A stretch of 64,000 nt of DNA from Haladaptatus sp. R4 (GCF_001625445.1 NZ_LWHG01000011.1:186001-250000); one strand, 5' to 3'. Shown: positions 46,572 to 56,719, counted from the stretch's first letter. The notes: generated from the letters alone by a model not told the origin. A program made the numbers and translations.

Positions 46572-47405
46572 ATGCCGGAACATCCCGTCGGTCAATTGGG
46601 TGGACCAGTGGGGAAGACCCTCGATAACGCGGCCTTACTGGATAGACTTCCGCAGTACTTCTGGGGTGCCGTGATTTTCTCCATCTCGCTCGCCATCTTT
46701 TACCTCGTCGGTCGGTTCGTGTTGGAACCGGCCGTCGAACGAGCGCTCCGAATTCGGAGCGTCAATCGCACCATCCGTGGTGCGATACTGCGCGTCGTTC
46801 GTGCGGTGATCTGGTTCGCAGGGATACTCCTCGCGCTCGACCTCGCGGGTGTGGACGTTTTCGGTGCATCCGCGACGCTCGCGGCCGCACTGACCATCGC
46901 GGTCGGGTTTGCAACCCGCGATATCGCCGCGAACTTCGTCGGTGGCGTCTTCATCGTCACTGACCCACGATTCAACATCGGTGATTGGATAGCGTGGTCC
47001 GAAAACGAAGGCGTTATCGAGGATATCACCTTTCGAGTGACCCGCGTGCGTACCTTCGACAACGAACTCATCACGGTGCCGAACTCCGTCCTCACGACCA
47101 ACGCCGTGAAGAACCCCGTCGCGGGTGACACGCTTCGCGTTCACCACGAGTTCCCCCTCGCCTACGACGTGGACGTCGATGCGGTGGATGCCATTCTCTT
47201 GGAGGAAGCCGACCGTCACGACGACATCATGGACGACCCGGCACCCTCCGTCCACGTCACGGATATGAACGACTCACGGCTCACCGTCGAAGTCTCGTTC
47301 TGGATAGACGACCCGACACACGCGGAGTTCGTGGCGGCCCGTTCGAAGTTTTTCCGTCGGGTCAATCGGCGGTTCGACGAGGCGGGAATCGCGCTGGCGG
47401 GGTGA
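46572..47405 (+). CDS. MscS-family mechanosensitive channel
   Basis: 277 residues. Membrane helices at about 30-50 and 75-95; the pore-lining helix is ASATLAAALTIAVGFATRDIAANFVGG (Gly/Ala pattern of MscS TM3). A cytoplasmic beta domain follows, with GDWIAWSENEGVIEDITFRVTRVRTFDNELITVPNS and a C-terminal alpha/beta part. It opens at high membrane tension and releases solutes during osmotic downshift. Single gene, divergent from the RHH regulator. Confidence 0.92.
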   Translation: MPEHPVGQLGGPVGKTLDNAALLDRLPQYFWGAVIFSISLAIFYLVGRFVLEPAVERALRIRSVNRTIRGAILRVVRAVIWFAGILLALDLAGVDVFGASATLAAALTIAVGFATRDIAANFVGGVFIVTDPRFNIGDWIAWSENEGVIEDITFRVTRVRTFDNELITVPNSVLTTNAVKNPVAGDTLRVHHEFPLAYDVDVDAVDAILLEEADRHDDIMDDPAPSVHVTDMNDSRLTVEVSFWIDDPTHAEFVAARSKFFRRVNRRFDEAGIALAG

Positions 47406-47409
47406 GAAC

Positions 47410-48054
47410 TCAGTAGAACGACGCCATTCCGCCGATGAGTTTGTTTTCCGCCCGTCGAAGGTGCTCCTCCAGCGTCCGCCGTTCCACGCCCATCTCGTCC
47501 GCGATTTCGGCCGTCGTCGTTTCGCGTGGAATCCGGTAGTATCCCATTTCGACCGCCAGTATCAGTGCCTCCTGCTGACGGGTTGAGAGGCTCGGAAGCG
47601 ACGTTTCGGGCGTGAGAAGCGGCCGCTCGGCCGACACCGCCGTGATTTCGCGCTTGGCTTCGATGGTCACGGAAAACTCGGTCACGAGGTCACGATACAG
47701 CGCGGTCAGGTTCGACGAATCGAGCGACAGGATCCGACACCACTTCTCGCCGTCGAGGTACCGAAGCGGCGGGACGAGCAGGCAGTTGTGGCGAGCGAGA
47801 AACGATTCGACGGTATCCCGCTCGCGGTCTTTCAGACACGTCTCGGTCATCGCCAGTCGTTCGTCACCTTCGACCAGTAGCTCTTGGACCTCGACGAGTC
47901 GCTCGATGTGATCCAACGTGGCTTCTCCGTCGGGACCGCTGACGTGCAACAGGTCGCAGTGGTCGTTGCACCACAACTCGACGGTCGTCTCGGTTCCGGC
48001 GGTGGCTTCCGCCGGAACGCTCGGTTGTTCGATCCGCATCGTCACCTCGTGCAT
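47410..48054 (-). CDS. Bat-type HTH transcriptional regulator, probable hut regulator
   Basis: 214 residues from the ATG at 48054 (an ATG at 48039 is an alternative). The C-terminal 55 residues (LSTRQQEALILAVEMGYYRIPRETTTAEIADEMGVERRTLEEHLRRAENKLI) are the HTH_10/bat DNA-binding domain. The N-terminal 150 residues resemble the bacterio-opsin-activator-like sensory part and contain several Cys/His, e.g. WCNDHCDLLHVSG. A TTTAAGTAT box on the minus strand at about 48077-48085 is its promoter. It is divergent from hutU with 89 bases between, which makes it the likely regulator of histidine use. Confidence 0.85.
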   Translation of the reverse strand: MHEVTMRIEQPSVPAEATAGTETTVELWCNDHCDLLHVSGPDGEATLDHIERLVEVQELLVEGDERLAMTETCLKDRERDTVESFLARHNCLLVPPLRYLDGEKWCRILSLDSSNLTALYRDLVTEFSVTIEAKREITAVSAERPLLTPETSLPSLSTRQQEALILAVEMGYYRIPRETTTAEIADEMGVERRTLEEHLRRAENKLIGGMASFY

Positions 48055-48143
48055 CACCGCCAATTTTCGCCGAATATACTTAAAGAACCCTCCGTAAGCG
48101 GGGGCTTGGGTATTTGCGCCTCGCGTGCATACTACAATACATA

Positions 48144-49874
48144 ATGAACGAAGGAACGGAAGCCGACCACGACATCGGCGAACCGAGCGCACAGTGGCGC
48201 GAGTATCAGGGCGCGCCGACCGGAACGGACATCGAATGCAGGGGATGGCGACAGGAGGCGGCCCTCCGCATGCTGAACAACAACCTCGACCCGGACGTCG
48301 GCGAGAAACCGGAGGAACTCGTCGTCTACGGCGGGACGGGGCGGGCGGCCCGGTCGTGGGACGCCTACGACGCCATCATGGCCGAACTGCGCGAACTGGA
48401 CGACGACGAAACCCTGCTGGTTCAGTCGGGCAAACCCGTCGGACGGTTCACGACGCACGAACGCGCGCCGCGCGTTCTCATCGCCAACTCCAACATCGTC
48501 GGCAAGTGGGACGACTGGGAGCACTTCCACGAACTCGAAGCCAAGGGCCTCATCATGTACGGCCAGATGACCGCCGGGTCGTGGGCGTACATCGGCACGC
48601 AGGGCATCATTCAGGGCACCTACGAGACGTTGGCCGCGCTCGCGGACGAACACTACGACGGCGACCTCACCGGTAAAATCGTCGTCACGGGCGGACTCGG
48701 CGGCATGGGCGGTGCCCAACCGCTCGCCGTGACGATGAACCACGGCGTCTGCATCGCCGCCGAAGTGGACGAGAGACGAATCGACCGTCGCATCGAGACC
48801 GGCTATTGCATGGAGAAGACGGACGATTTGGACGAAGCCATCGAGAAAGCAAAGGAGGCCGCGGAGGCCGGGGAACCGTACTCCATCGGCGTTCACATCA
48901 ACGCGGCCGACATGCTGGAGGGAATGTTGGAACGGGAGTTCGTCCCCGACGTCATCACCGACCAGACGAGCGCACACGACGAACTGGAGGGCTACTACCC
49001 GTCCGGATACACCGTCGCGGAGGCCGACGAACTCCGCGAGGAGGATGCCGAAAAGTACGTCGAGGAGAGTCTCGACACGATGGCCCGTCACGTGCAGGGT
49101 ATCCTCGACATTCAGGACGCGGGTGCGGTCGCCTTCGAGTACGGCAACAACATCCGCGGCCAGGTGAAAGAACACCGGAACATGCAGCACGCGTTCGACT
49201 TCCCTGGCTTCGTTCCGGCGTACATCCGTCCCTTGTTCTGCCAGGGCAAGGGGCCGTTCCGTTGGGCCGCGCTCTCGGGCAATCCGGACGACATCCACCG
49301 AACCGACGAGGCCGTCGTGGAACTGTTCCCCGAGAAGGAGCAACTCCACCGCTGGATCGACCTCGCACAGGAGCAGGTCGAGTTTCAGGGGCTTCCCTCG
49401 CGGGTTTGTTGGCTCGGATATTCTACTGATGACGACGGCCTTACCGAGCGCGCCCGCTTCGCGCTCCGCATCAACGAACTCGTCGCGGACGGTGAAATCG
49501 AGGCCCCCATCGTCGTCACCCGCGACCACCTCGACGCGGGGTCGGTCGCCAGTCCCAACCGCGAAACCGAGGCCATGCGCGACGGCTCCGACGCCGTCGC
49601 CGACTGGCCGATTCTGAACGCCCTCCTGAACTGCGCGGCGGGCGCTGACATCGTCTCCGTCCACGACGGCGGCGGCGTCGGCATCGGCAACGCGCTCCAC
49701 GCGAACAACCACGTCGTGCTCGACGGCACGGACCTCGCGGCCGAAAAGGCCCGTCGCGTCTTCACGACCGACCCCGGAATGGGCGTCATTCGCCACGCCG
49801 ACGCGGGCTACGACGAAGCGCTCGAACAGGCCGAGAAATCGAACGTCGCGGTTCCGATGCGTGATCGGACATGA
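48144..49874 (+). CDS. hutU: Urocanate hydratase
   Basis: Second step of histidine breakdown: urocanate to imidazolonepropionate, with tightly bound NAD. 576 residues from the ATG at 48144. [33 protein letters not shown] and the NAD loop [17 protein letters not shown] mark the family. DYFPG-type ends are replaced by haloarchaeal [17 protein letters not shown] at the C-terminus. First gene of the operon hutU-hutG-hutI-hutH; overlaps hutG by 4 bases. Confidence 0.97.
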   Translation: MNEGTEADHDIGEPSAQWREYQGAPTGTDIECRGWRQEAALRMLNNNLDPDVGEKPEELVVYGGTGRAARSWDAYDAIMAELRELDDDETLLVQSGKPVGRFTTHERAPRVLIANSNIVGKWDDWEHFHELEAKGLIMYGQMTAGSWAYIGTQGIIQGTYETLAALADEHYDGDLTGKIVVTGGLGGMGGAQPLAVTMNHGVCIAAEVDERRIDRRIETGYCMEKTDDLDEAIEKAKEAAEAGEPYSIGVHINAADMLEGMLEREFVPDVITDQTSAHDELEGYYPSGYTVAEADELREEDAEKYVEESLDTMARHVQGILDIQDAGAVAFEYGNNIRGQVKEHRNMQHAFDFPGFVPAYIRPLFCQGKGPFRWAALSGNPDDIHRTDEAVVELFPEKEQLHRWIDLAQEQVEFQGLPSRVCWLGYSTDDDGLTERARFALRINELVADGEIEAPIVVTRDHLDAGSVASPNRETEAMRDGSDAVADWPILNALLNCAAGADIVSVHDGGGVGIGNALHANNHVVLDGTDLAAEKARRVFTTDPGMGVIRHADAGYDEALEQAEKSNVAVPMRDRT

Positions 49875-50821
49875 CCGGATTGAATCCACCGTCCGAATGG
49901 CGCGGGACTTCCGGCGACCCGAACGACGAGCAGTTCGGCGACATCGTGGAACCCATCGAAGAACTGGACGACGACGTGCTCGCCCAGTTCGACGCGGTAC
50001 TGCTCGGCGAACCGTTCGACCACGCCGTCATCGGTCGCAAAGGCGCGGTGGACGGCCCGGCGGCGCTCCGCGAGACTCTCGCGGGCGTGAAAACCCACCA
50101 CTTCGATGCCGGACCGGTCGAGTCGGTCGGCGACGTTGGCGACGTGATGCTCATGCTCGACGACGAGGGTGAGAAAGTCACCACCGAGTTGCTTCAGCGA
50201 AAGGCTGGCGTCCTCGCGAAGCGACTCCACGACGCCGATACGTTGCCCGTCTTCCTCGGCGGGGACAACTCGTTCACGTATCCGAACGCCGCACCGCTCC
50301 TCGAAGACTGCTCGCTCGGCGTCATCAACTTCGACGCGCACCTCGACGTGCGCGAGGTGCGCGACGACCCGACCAGCGGCACTCCGTACCGCCAGTTGTT
50401 CGAGGCAGGTCTCGATTCCTACGCCTGTGTCGGCGCGCGGCATTTCGAGACGAGTTCGGCGTACGCCGATTACGTCCGCGAAAACGAGGGAGCAATCGTC
50501 ACGGCCGAAGAGGTCGGCGACGATTCGGTTTCCGCCATCGACACCGCACTGGATTCGATGAGCGACGTGGACGCCATCTACGTCAGCGTCGATGTGGACG
50601 TGCTCGACGCCGCGTTCGCACCCGGCGTCAGCGCCCCGACGCCCGGCGGGATTTCCACCCGAGAACTGTTCCGGATGCTCCGCCTCGTCGCGGCCGACGA
50701 CCGGGTCGCCGGATTCGAAGTCGTGGAATGTGCCCCGTCGCTCGACCACGACGAACTGACGGTGAAGGCCGGTGCACGAGCGATCGCACACTTCCTTTCA
50801 ACGTACGGAGGTGGCAAATGA
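49871..50821 (+). CDS. hutG: Formimidoylglutamase
   Basis: Last step of the hut pathway: formiminoglutamate to glutamate and formamide. 316 residues, arginase fold with a two-Mn site: [10 protein letters not shown] (Asn in place of the more common His), [10 protein letters not shown] and [26 protein letters not shown] overlaps on both sides give translational coupling with hutU and hutI. Confidence 0.95.
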   Translation: MTGLNPPSEWRGTSGDPNDEQFGDIVEPIEELDDDVLAQFDAVLLGEPFDHAVIGRKGAVDGPAALRETLAGVKTHHFDAGPVESVGDVGDVMLMLDDEGEKVTTELLQRKAGVLAKRLHDADTLPVFLGGDNSFTYPNAAPLLEDCSLGVINFDAHLDVREVRDDPTSGTPYRQLFEAGLDSYACVGARHFETSSAYADYVRENEGAIVTAEEVGDDSVSAIDTALDSMSDVDAIYVSVDVDVLDAAFAPGVSAPTPGGISTRELFRMLRLVAADDRVAGFEVVECAPSLDHDELTVKAGARAIAHFLSTYGGGK

Positions 50822-52065
50822 CCGACTCATCACGATCCGACGAAAACGAGGTAACAGCGGTCGTCCACGACGCGAAACAGATAGTCACCGTCGAGGAGGA
50901 CGGTTCCCTCGGGATTTACGAGGACGCCGCACTCGCCGCGATAGACGGCGAAGTCGCACGCATCGGTGCGAACGGGCCGGTCACCCGCGAATACCCGCCG
51001 GAGAACGCGACCCATTCCGTCGATGGGAGCGGCAAAACCGTGATTCCGGGATTCGTCGACCCCCACACACACGCGCTGTTTGCCGGTGACCGCTCCGACG
51101 AATTCGAGGCGAAACTACAGGGCAAGACGTATCAAGAAATCCTCGCGGACGGCGGCGGTATCCTGCGAACCGTCCGAGCCACGCGCGAGGCCAGCGACGA
51201 GCGACTGCTGTCGAACCTGCTCTCGCATCTCGACACGATGCTCGCCCACGGGACGACGACCGTCGAGGTGAAATCCGGGTACGGACTCGACACGAAAACC
51301 GAACTTCGAATGCTCGACGTCATCGCACAGGCCGACGACCGCCACCCCGTCGACGTCGTCCCGACGTTCATGGGCGCACACGCGATTCCGGAAGGCCGGG
51401 ACGCGGACGACTACGTGGACGAAGTCGTGGACGAACAGATTCCGGCCGTCGTGGAACAGGGCATCGCGGAGTTCTGCGACGTGTTCTGCGAGGAAGGCGT
51501 CTTCACCGTCCCGCAGTCCCGCCGCGTGCTGAAAACCGGCGAGGAATACGGCCTGACGCCGAAAATCCACGCCGAGGAACTCGCGCACATCGGCGGGTCG
51601 CAACTCGGCGCGAAACTCGGCGCGACGAGCGCGGACCACCTCCTGTACGCGACGCAGGAGGACATCGACGCGCTGACGGCAGCGGGCGTGGTTCCCGTCC
51701 TGCTTCCCGGTACCGCGTTCGGTCTCGGTGCCGAGTTCGCCGACGCGAGGGCATTCCTCGATGCGGGCGCACCCGTCGCAATCGCGACCGACTTCAACCC
51801 GAACTGCCACTCCCAGAGCATGGGCTTTGCAACCTCGCTGGCCTGCGTCGAGATGGGCATGACGCCCGCCGAAGCGTTGGTGGCGGGGACGAAACACGCC
51901 GCGATGGCGCTCGACATGCAGGACGGAGCGGGCACGCTCCAACCCGGAACGCCCGCCGACATCGCCGTTATCGACGCGCCGAGCTACGTACACGTCCCTT
52001 ACAACTACGGCGTGAACACCGTCGAAACGGTGCTGAAGGGCGGCGAGGTGGTCCATCGTGAGTAA
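50818..52065 (+). CDS. hutI: Imidazolonepropionase
   Basis: Third step: imidazolonepropionate to formiminoglutamate. 415 residues from the ATG at 50818, a metal-dependent amidohydrolase: DPHTHALFAGDR (first metal histidines), VEVKSGYGLD, HAEELAHIGG and TDFNPNCHSQSM. All key residues are present. It overlaps hutG by 4 bases and the GTG start of hutH by 8. Confidence 0.96.
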   Translation: MTDSSRSDENEVTAVVHDAKQIVTVEEDGSLGIYEDAALAAIDGEVARIGANGPVTREYPPENATHSVDGSGKTVIPGFVDPHTHALFAGDRSDEFEAKLQGKTYQEILADGGGILRTVRATREASDERLLSNLLSHLDTMLAHGTTTVEVKSGYGLDTKTELRMLDVIAQADDRHPVDVVPTFMGAHAIPEGRDADDYVDEVVDEQIPAVVEQGIAEFCDVFCEEGVFTVPQSRRVLKTGEEYGLTPKIHAEELAHIGGSQLGAKLGATSADHLLYATQEDIDALTAAGVVPVLLPGTAFGLGAEFADARAFLDAGAPVAIATDFNPNCHSQSMGFATSLACVEMGMTPAEALVAGTKHAAMALDMQDGAGTLQPGTPADIAVIDAPSYVHVPYNYGVNTVETVLKGGEVVHRE

Positions 52066-53628
52066 AATCGAAATCGACGGCGAATCGCTGACGCCCGAGG
52101 ACGTGGAACGTGTCGCACGCGACGACGCGACCGTACTCGTCCCCGAAGACGCGAGAGAACGAGTTCGAACCGCACGAAAACGAGTCGAAGAGGTCGTCGA
52201 GAGCGGCGAAGCCGTCTACGGCGTCAACACCGGTTTCGGCGAACTCGTGGACGAGCGGATTCCCCCGGAAGACATCGAAACGCTCCAGACGAACCTCATT
52301 CGAAGCCACGCCGCCGGAGCGGGCCGCGAACTGACCCGCGAGGAAGTCCGCGCCATGATGCTCGGACGGGTCAACGCGCTCGTCAAGGGCTACTCCGGCA
52401 TCCGTGAAGTCGTCGTGGACCAACTCGTCACGATGTTGAACGAGGGGATTCACCCGGTCGTCAAATCCCGCGGAAGCCTCGGCGCGAGCGCGACCTAGCG
52501 CCGCTCGCGCACCTCGCGTTGGTCATCATGGGCGAGGGAACTGCGACCATCGATGGCGAGAAACTGGACGGCGCGGACGCGCTCGAAACCGCCGAACTGG
52601 AGCCCATAACTCTCGCGGCGAAGGAAGGGTTGGCGCTCATCAACGGTACCCAGCTTTCGGTCGGCCTCGCCGCGCTCGCCGTGCTCGACACCGAACGGGC
52701 GATTCGTGCGGCGGACGTCGCCGGGGCACTCACGACCGAGGTGACGATGGGAACGACCGCCTCCGCGGACCACGTCATCGCCGACGTTCGCCCGCACGAC
52801 GGCCACGCGAAGACGGCACGGAACATCAAGCGCCTCACCGAGGATTCCGAAATCGTCGAATCCCACCGAAACTGCGACCGGGTGCAGGACGCCTACTCGA
52901 TTCGCTGTATGCCGCAGGTTCACGGCGCGGTTCGGGACGCTGTCGCCCATCTGCGGTCGGCCGTCGAAGTCGAACTCAACAGCGCGACGGACAACCCGCT
53001 CATCTTCCCGGCCGACAGCGTGCACAGTCGCGCGAGCGGTGCGGGCGACGCCGCGGTCCTCTCGGGTGGGAACTTCCACGGCGACCCACTCGCGCTCCCG
53101 CTCGACTACCTGACGAACGCCGTCACGGAACTCGCGGCCATCTCGGAGCGGCGGGTGGACCGCATGCTCAATCCGAACGTTCAGGAACCGCACCTCCCGC
53201 CGTTCCTCACCGAACACAGCGGCCTGCGTTCGGGCTACATGATCGCCCAGTACACCGCCGCCGCGCTGTTGAACGAGAACCGCTCCATCGGCCGCGCGTC
53301 GATGGACAACACGCCCGTCAGCGGCAATCAGGAGGACCACGTCAGCATGAGCGCCCAGAGCGCGTACAACGCGCGCCGCGCCGTGGCGAACACGCTCTCC
53401 ATCGTCGGCATCGAACTCGTCTGCGGCGCGCAGGCGTCGGAATTCGTCTCGGACGACCTCTCCCACGGCGTCGGAACCGGCGCGGCCTACGATGCCGTTC
53501 GTGAAGTCGTGCCGCCGCTCACCGAAGACCGACCCATCCACGAGGATATTGCCGCCGCCGAGACGCTGATCTGGTCCGGGTTGCTCGACGAGCGCGTGGA
53601 CGACGCGCTCCCCGACCCGCTGGATTAA
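52058..53628 (+). pseudogene. hutH: Histidine ammonia-lyase, frameshifted at the MIO motif
   Basis: First step: histidine to urocanate and ammonia. GTG start at 52058 overlapping hutI. The first frame has VYGVNTGFGEL and reaches SRGSLGAS, then reads a stop at 52498; the second continues DLAPLAHLALVIMGEG to 53628 with the rest of the enzyme (NSATDNPLIF, SGNQEDHVSM). At about 52484-52491 the sequence reads AGCGCGACC where AGCGGCGACC gives Ala-Ser-Gly (143-145), the residues that cyclise to the MIO cofactor. One missing G thus breaks the catalytic group itself. Restored length is 523 residues, normal for the family. The other three hut genes are intact. Confidence 0.94.
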
Positions 53629-53890
53629 TCGGCCGTCGTTCCGCCCGAATCTCTTTCCGTCCCTTCCGCTCGATTCGGGCTTCCGTCTTGGTCCCGTGAC
53701 GGGGATTCCCCTCCTTATCGAGCGTCCAGACTCCGTGTTCCTCACATTCGAACACGCGACGAAAGACGGGCGTCGATTCTCGCCGACAGTTGGGGCACGG
53801 GTGGACCGGTCCCTCCGCCGAGGTGTCCGCTCCCATCTCCGCGTACACCTCCTGCCAATCCCCGCTGGGTGAAGTTCGCTCGTCAGGCAT
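53519..53890 (-). CDS. Small zinc-ribbon hypothetical protein
   Basis: 123 residues from the ATG at 53890 (MPDERTSPSGDWQEVYAEMG). A CPNC...CEEHG pair (residues about 33-56) looks like a treble-clef or zinc ribbon. After residue about 88 the frame becomes Arg-rich and runs 110 bases into the 3' end of hutH on the other strand. Such overlap is rare here. A +1/+2 change near 53640 would meet a stop (TAA) at once and give a shorter, normal-looking tail. The C-terminus is therefore doubtful. Confidence 0.5.
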   Translation of the reverse strand: MPDERTSPSGDWQEVYAEMGADTSAEGPVHPCPNCRRESTPVFRRVFECEEHGVWTLDKEGNPRHGTKTEARIERKGRKEIRAERRPINPAGRGARRPRARRATRTRSASRRRQYPRGWVGLR

Positions 53891-54014
53891 GATTTGATTC
53901 CGTGTGCGTGTCGCCAATATCGATACCCGGCGCTGTTCGACTGTATCTGCACGACCGACGACCGCTGAAATATTGATACTGTCCGCGTTGTTTCGATGAG
54001 GGTTCCCCGCCGCG

Positions 54015-54680
54015 CTACTGCATCGGCGGTTCGTTGTCGTCCGCCACCTCACCGGCGTCATCGCTGGTGCTTCCATCGTTGGCACCGTCGTCGTTTCCGC
54101 CACTCGCGCCGCCGGTATCCAGGCTTTCGAGCGCCTGAATCGCGTTGTCGCGGTACGTGTCGATGGGTCGCTCGTACTGCTCTTTCGCCATCGTCGCGTA
54201 GCGGTTCGTCTCGTCGTCGAACGTTTCGATGCGTTCGAGCGTCCGCTCGGCGGTTTCGACCACCCAGCGGTCCCGCGTCGATTCGTCCACCACGGTGATG
54301 GATTCGGGGCGAAGCGAGACGTTCACCGTTCCGTCGTCCATCTCGAACGTCCGGGGCTTCCCGGCGATGGCGACGTAGGCCGGTGCTTCGAGTTCTCGAA
54401 GCATGGCCGCGGCGTCGGGTTGGTACTGCCCTGCGTAGACGAAGAATGTGTCCCCGTTCGGGTCCACGACTCGTCCACGCCAGTATTCGCTGTCCTCGCC
54501 GACGTCCTCTTTTTCGGTGAGGGTCCCGACGACGAAGACTCGGTTCGCTCGCTCGCCCGTGGGGAGGAGCAAGTAGACCGGTGCGCGCTCGTCGTCCGAT
54601 TCCTTGAACGTGTAATTCGCGTCGTTGAACTCCGCCGCGAAGGTGCGGCGTGCGACTTCTCGTGTTGGTGCGCCACTCAT
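54015..54680 (-). CDS. rpap3: RPA-associated protein (Rpap type)
   Basis: 221 residues from the ATG at 54680. It starts with REVARRTFAAEFNDANYTFK and contains an OB-fold-like domain (RVFVVGTLTEKEDVG...WRGRVVDPNGDTFFVYAGQYQPDA). The tail is acidic, Asp/Asn/Ser-rich. In haloarchaea such a gene always accompanies an RPA gene and is needed for its function. It follows rpa by one base. Confidence 0.88.
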   Translation of the reverse strand: MSGAPTREVARRTFAAEFNDANYTFKESDDERAPVYLLLPTGERANRVFVVGTLTEKEDVGEDSEYWRGRVVDPNGDTFFVYAGQYQPDAAAMLRELEAPAYVAIAGKPRTFEMDDGTVNVSLRPESITVVDESTRDRWVVETAERTLERIETFDDETNRYATMAKEQYERPIDTYRDNAIQALESLDTGGASGGNDDGANDGSTSDDAGEVADDNEPPMQ

Positions 54681-54681
54681 G

Positions 54682-55611
54682 TTACATCGACCTCGCTTTG
54701 GTAAGCGCCGCTTCCGCATCCACTGGTCCGGAGAGCAGTTCGACGTCGTTCGCCAACAGGTACCGACCCATCGTCGGTCCCGTCACGCGGTAGTAGTGGC
54801 CGAGCGTCATCTCACGCATTTCGTCGGCCACGACGGTCGTGTCGAGTGCGTCCATCGCCATCTGCTTGGCTTCCTCCAGTTCGATGCCGGTCAGGTTCTC
54901 GGTCGCCTCCTCGTTGAAGATGACCTCGTGAACGTCGAGGCCATCGTCCAAGACGCCCTTGATTCGGAGGTCGAACTCGCCGTCCTGTTCGCCGTGTTCC
55001 GAACAACGGCCGTTCTGGAGGACGCGCGTGCAGTCCTCTTTGGGACAGCGCTTGATGAGGCCACTGCCGGACTGGATGTCCACCAGTGCACCCTCCATCT
55101 CGGTGCTGTTGTCGCCGACTTCGATGTCGGTGTCGAGTTCCTCGATGGTGGTCGTACGGTTGAGTTTCACCGAGTAACGGCCCTGGTACTCGTCCGTGAC
55201 CATGTTGCCGAGTTTGTAGACCTTTCCCTCTTCGAGTTCGGGGAGGTCGGATTTAGCCCACTTGGTGAACTTGATGGTGCCCGTCTCGTCGCCGAGGAGT
55301 CCGACTTGGCCCACGGAATCGCTCCGGGGGTCCCAGAGGTCGACGACCTTCGCGGTGAGGTCCACCCACTGCTCGTCGGTTTCGATGTCCTCGACGTGCA
55401 CGTCGCTGGTGCCGCCGGTTCGAATCTCGTCGCGTTCGAGGCCAGCCTCGTCCAGATAGTGGCTGGTGACGCTTCGCCGTGCCTCTTCCATGGGCACTTT
55501 GTACTCGTTGACGAGGCTGTCGAGACGCGAGGCTACGTCGTCAACGGTTACGTCCAGATGGTCGGAGAACTGTTCGTGAATTTCTTCTGCGTGCTGTCGC
55601 ACATCGGTCAT
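54682..55611 (-). CDS. rpa3: Single-stranded DNA-binding protein, replication factor A
   Basis: 309 residues from the ATG at 55611. An OB fold at about 70-165 (VDLTAKVVDLWDPRSDSVGQVGLLGDETGTIKFTKWA) precedes a zinc-finger region CPKEDCTRVLQNGRCSEHG. Size, single OB fold plus zinc finger, and the adjoining rpap gene match haloarchaeal RPA3 rather than the longer RPA1. It coats single-stranded DNA in replication and repair. The TATA-rich stretch at 55671-55678 lies between it and the divergent regulator. Confidence 0.92.
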   Translation of the reverse strand: MTDVRQHAEEIHEQFSDHLDVTVDDVASRLDSLVNEYKVPMEEARRSVTSHYLDEAGLERDEIRTGGTSDVHVEDIETDEQWVDLTAKVVDLWDPRSDSVGQVGLLGDETGTIKFTKWAKSDLPELEEGKVYKLGNMVTDEYQGRYSVKLNRTTTIEELDTDIEVGDNSTEMEGALVDIQSGSGLIKRCPKEDCTRVLQNGRCSEHGEQDGEFDLRIKGVLDDGLDVHEVIFNEEATENLTGIELEEAKQMAMDALDTTVVADEMREMTLGHYYRVTGPTMGRYLLANDVELLSGPVDAEAALTKARSM

Positions 55612-55670
55612 GGTTGCTCCGTCTCCACTTCTTTTTCTATGGGAGACATACCGTGGTTGGTGCGGGATGA

Positions 55671-55678
55671 TATAAAAG
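55671..55678 (+). promoter_or_regulatory. TATA box of the regulator at 55705
   Basis: ATATAAAA, 27-34 bases before the ATG at 55705, supports that start rather than the internal Met at 55750. Confidence 0.55.
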
Positions 55679-55704
55679 GTTACGCGGGCAGAGCGGAAGT
55701 GAAA

Positions 55705-56628
55705 ATGGACACCCAAACGACCTTATTTCGTGTCGCCAATTCTGAACGTATGGACGACGTTATCGTGAAGCGACTCCCACGGGAGGAAGCGTTCGAAGTG
55801 CTGGCTCACGAGACGAGACTCGGTGTTCTCGATGCGCTGAACGAAGCGGACGAACCGCTTCCGTTCGAGGAACTCCGGACGCGCGTCGGCGTCGATGACC
55901 CCGGCCAGTTCAACTACCATCTCGGAAAACTCGTCGGACACTTCGTCGAAAAAGGCGACGACGGCTACGAACTGTCGGAGGCCGGTCTCCGTGTCGTCGG
56001 TGCTGTATTGTCCGGCGGCTATACGAGCACGCTCGACGCCGAACCGATTCCCATGGATACCGCCTGCATGAACTGTGGTGCACCGATGGAGGCCCGTTTT
56101 CGCGATGCCGGTATCACCATCGGGTGTACCGACTGCACGATGGATTTCATGAACGCCAATGTTCCAGCAGGTGCGCTTGAAGGATGGTCTCGGGAGGACG
56201 TTCCGTCCGTCGTTGACCGGTGGATGAAACGATATCTCGCCGCCCTCGATCACGGTTTCTGTGACTTCTGTGATGGTCGTATCGAACGGAACGTCTACAC
56301 GCCGGACGACGAAATCGCGCCGGAATGGGTCCAAGGTAATAGATTCGAAGCGCGAGTAATATTCTCCTGCCATCGATGCACCCATCAGGCTGATTCGATG
56401 ATTCCCTATCTAATTCCCATCCATCCCGCCATCGATAGCTTTCATTTCGAACACGGAATCAACGTTCGAGAGACGCCGATGTGGGAACTCGACTGGCTTC
56501 ATCCCGGTATCACGACTCTCACGAGCGAGGACCCAATTCGTCTCGAAATACCGGTAACGCTCGATTCGGAAACGAGAACGTTCGTCTTCGACGCCGACCT
56601 CGATTTCGTCACGACGCGCGAAAAATGA
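55705..56628 (+). CDS. ArsR-like winged-helix regulator with zinc-binding C-terminal domain
   Basis: 307 residues. The winged helix at about 28-105 (EEAFEVLAHETRLGVLDALNEADEPLPFEELRTRVGVDDPGQFNYHLGKLVG) is of the ArsR type common in haloarchaea. The C-terminal 200 residues have paired cysteines: CMNCGAPM, CTDC, CDFC and CHRC. These could hold two zinc ions and resemble the DUF7351-type domain; the label is tentative. Ligand and targets are unknown; the MFS pump that follows 92 bases downstream is a possible target. Confidence 0.8.
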   Translation: MDTQTTLFRVANSERMDDVIVKRLPREEAFEVLAHETRLGVLDALNEADEPLPFEELRTRVGVDDPGQFNYHLGKLVGHFVEKGDDGYELSEAGLRVVGAVLSGGYTSTLDAEPIPMDTACMNCGAPMEARFRDAGITIGCTDCTMDFMNANVPAGALEGWSREDVPSVVDRWMKRYLAALDHGFCDFCDGRIERNVYTPDDEIAPEWVQGNRFEARVIFSCHRCTHQADSMIPYLIPIHPAIDSFHFEHGINVRETPMWELDWLHPGITTLTSEDPIRLEIPVTLDSETRTFVFDADLDFVTTREK

Positions 56629-56719
56629 CAACTTTCCTTTAGAACTCCGTTTCTGCAACTCACTTCACAGAAATGTATTTCTAATAACAATTAATGGCGG
56701 GGAGCGGCTGTTCTCATCC

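Noticed and set aside
54625-55704. N-terminal extension of the ArsR-like regulator by 360 residues
   Set aside because: It is antisense to rpa and the beginning of rpap; a TATA box stands directly before the start at 55705.
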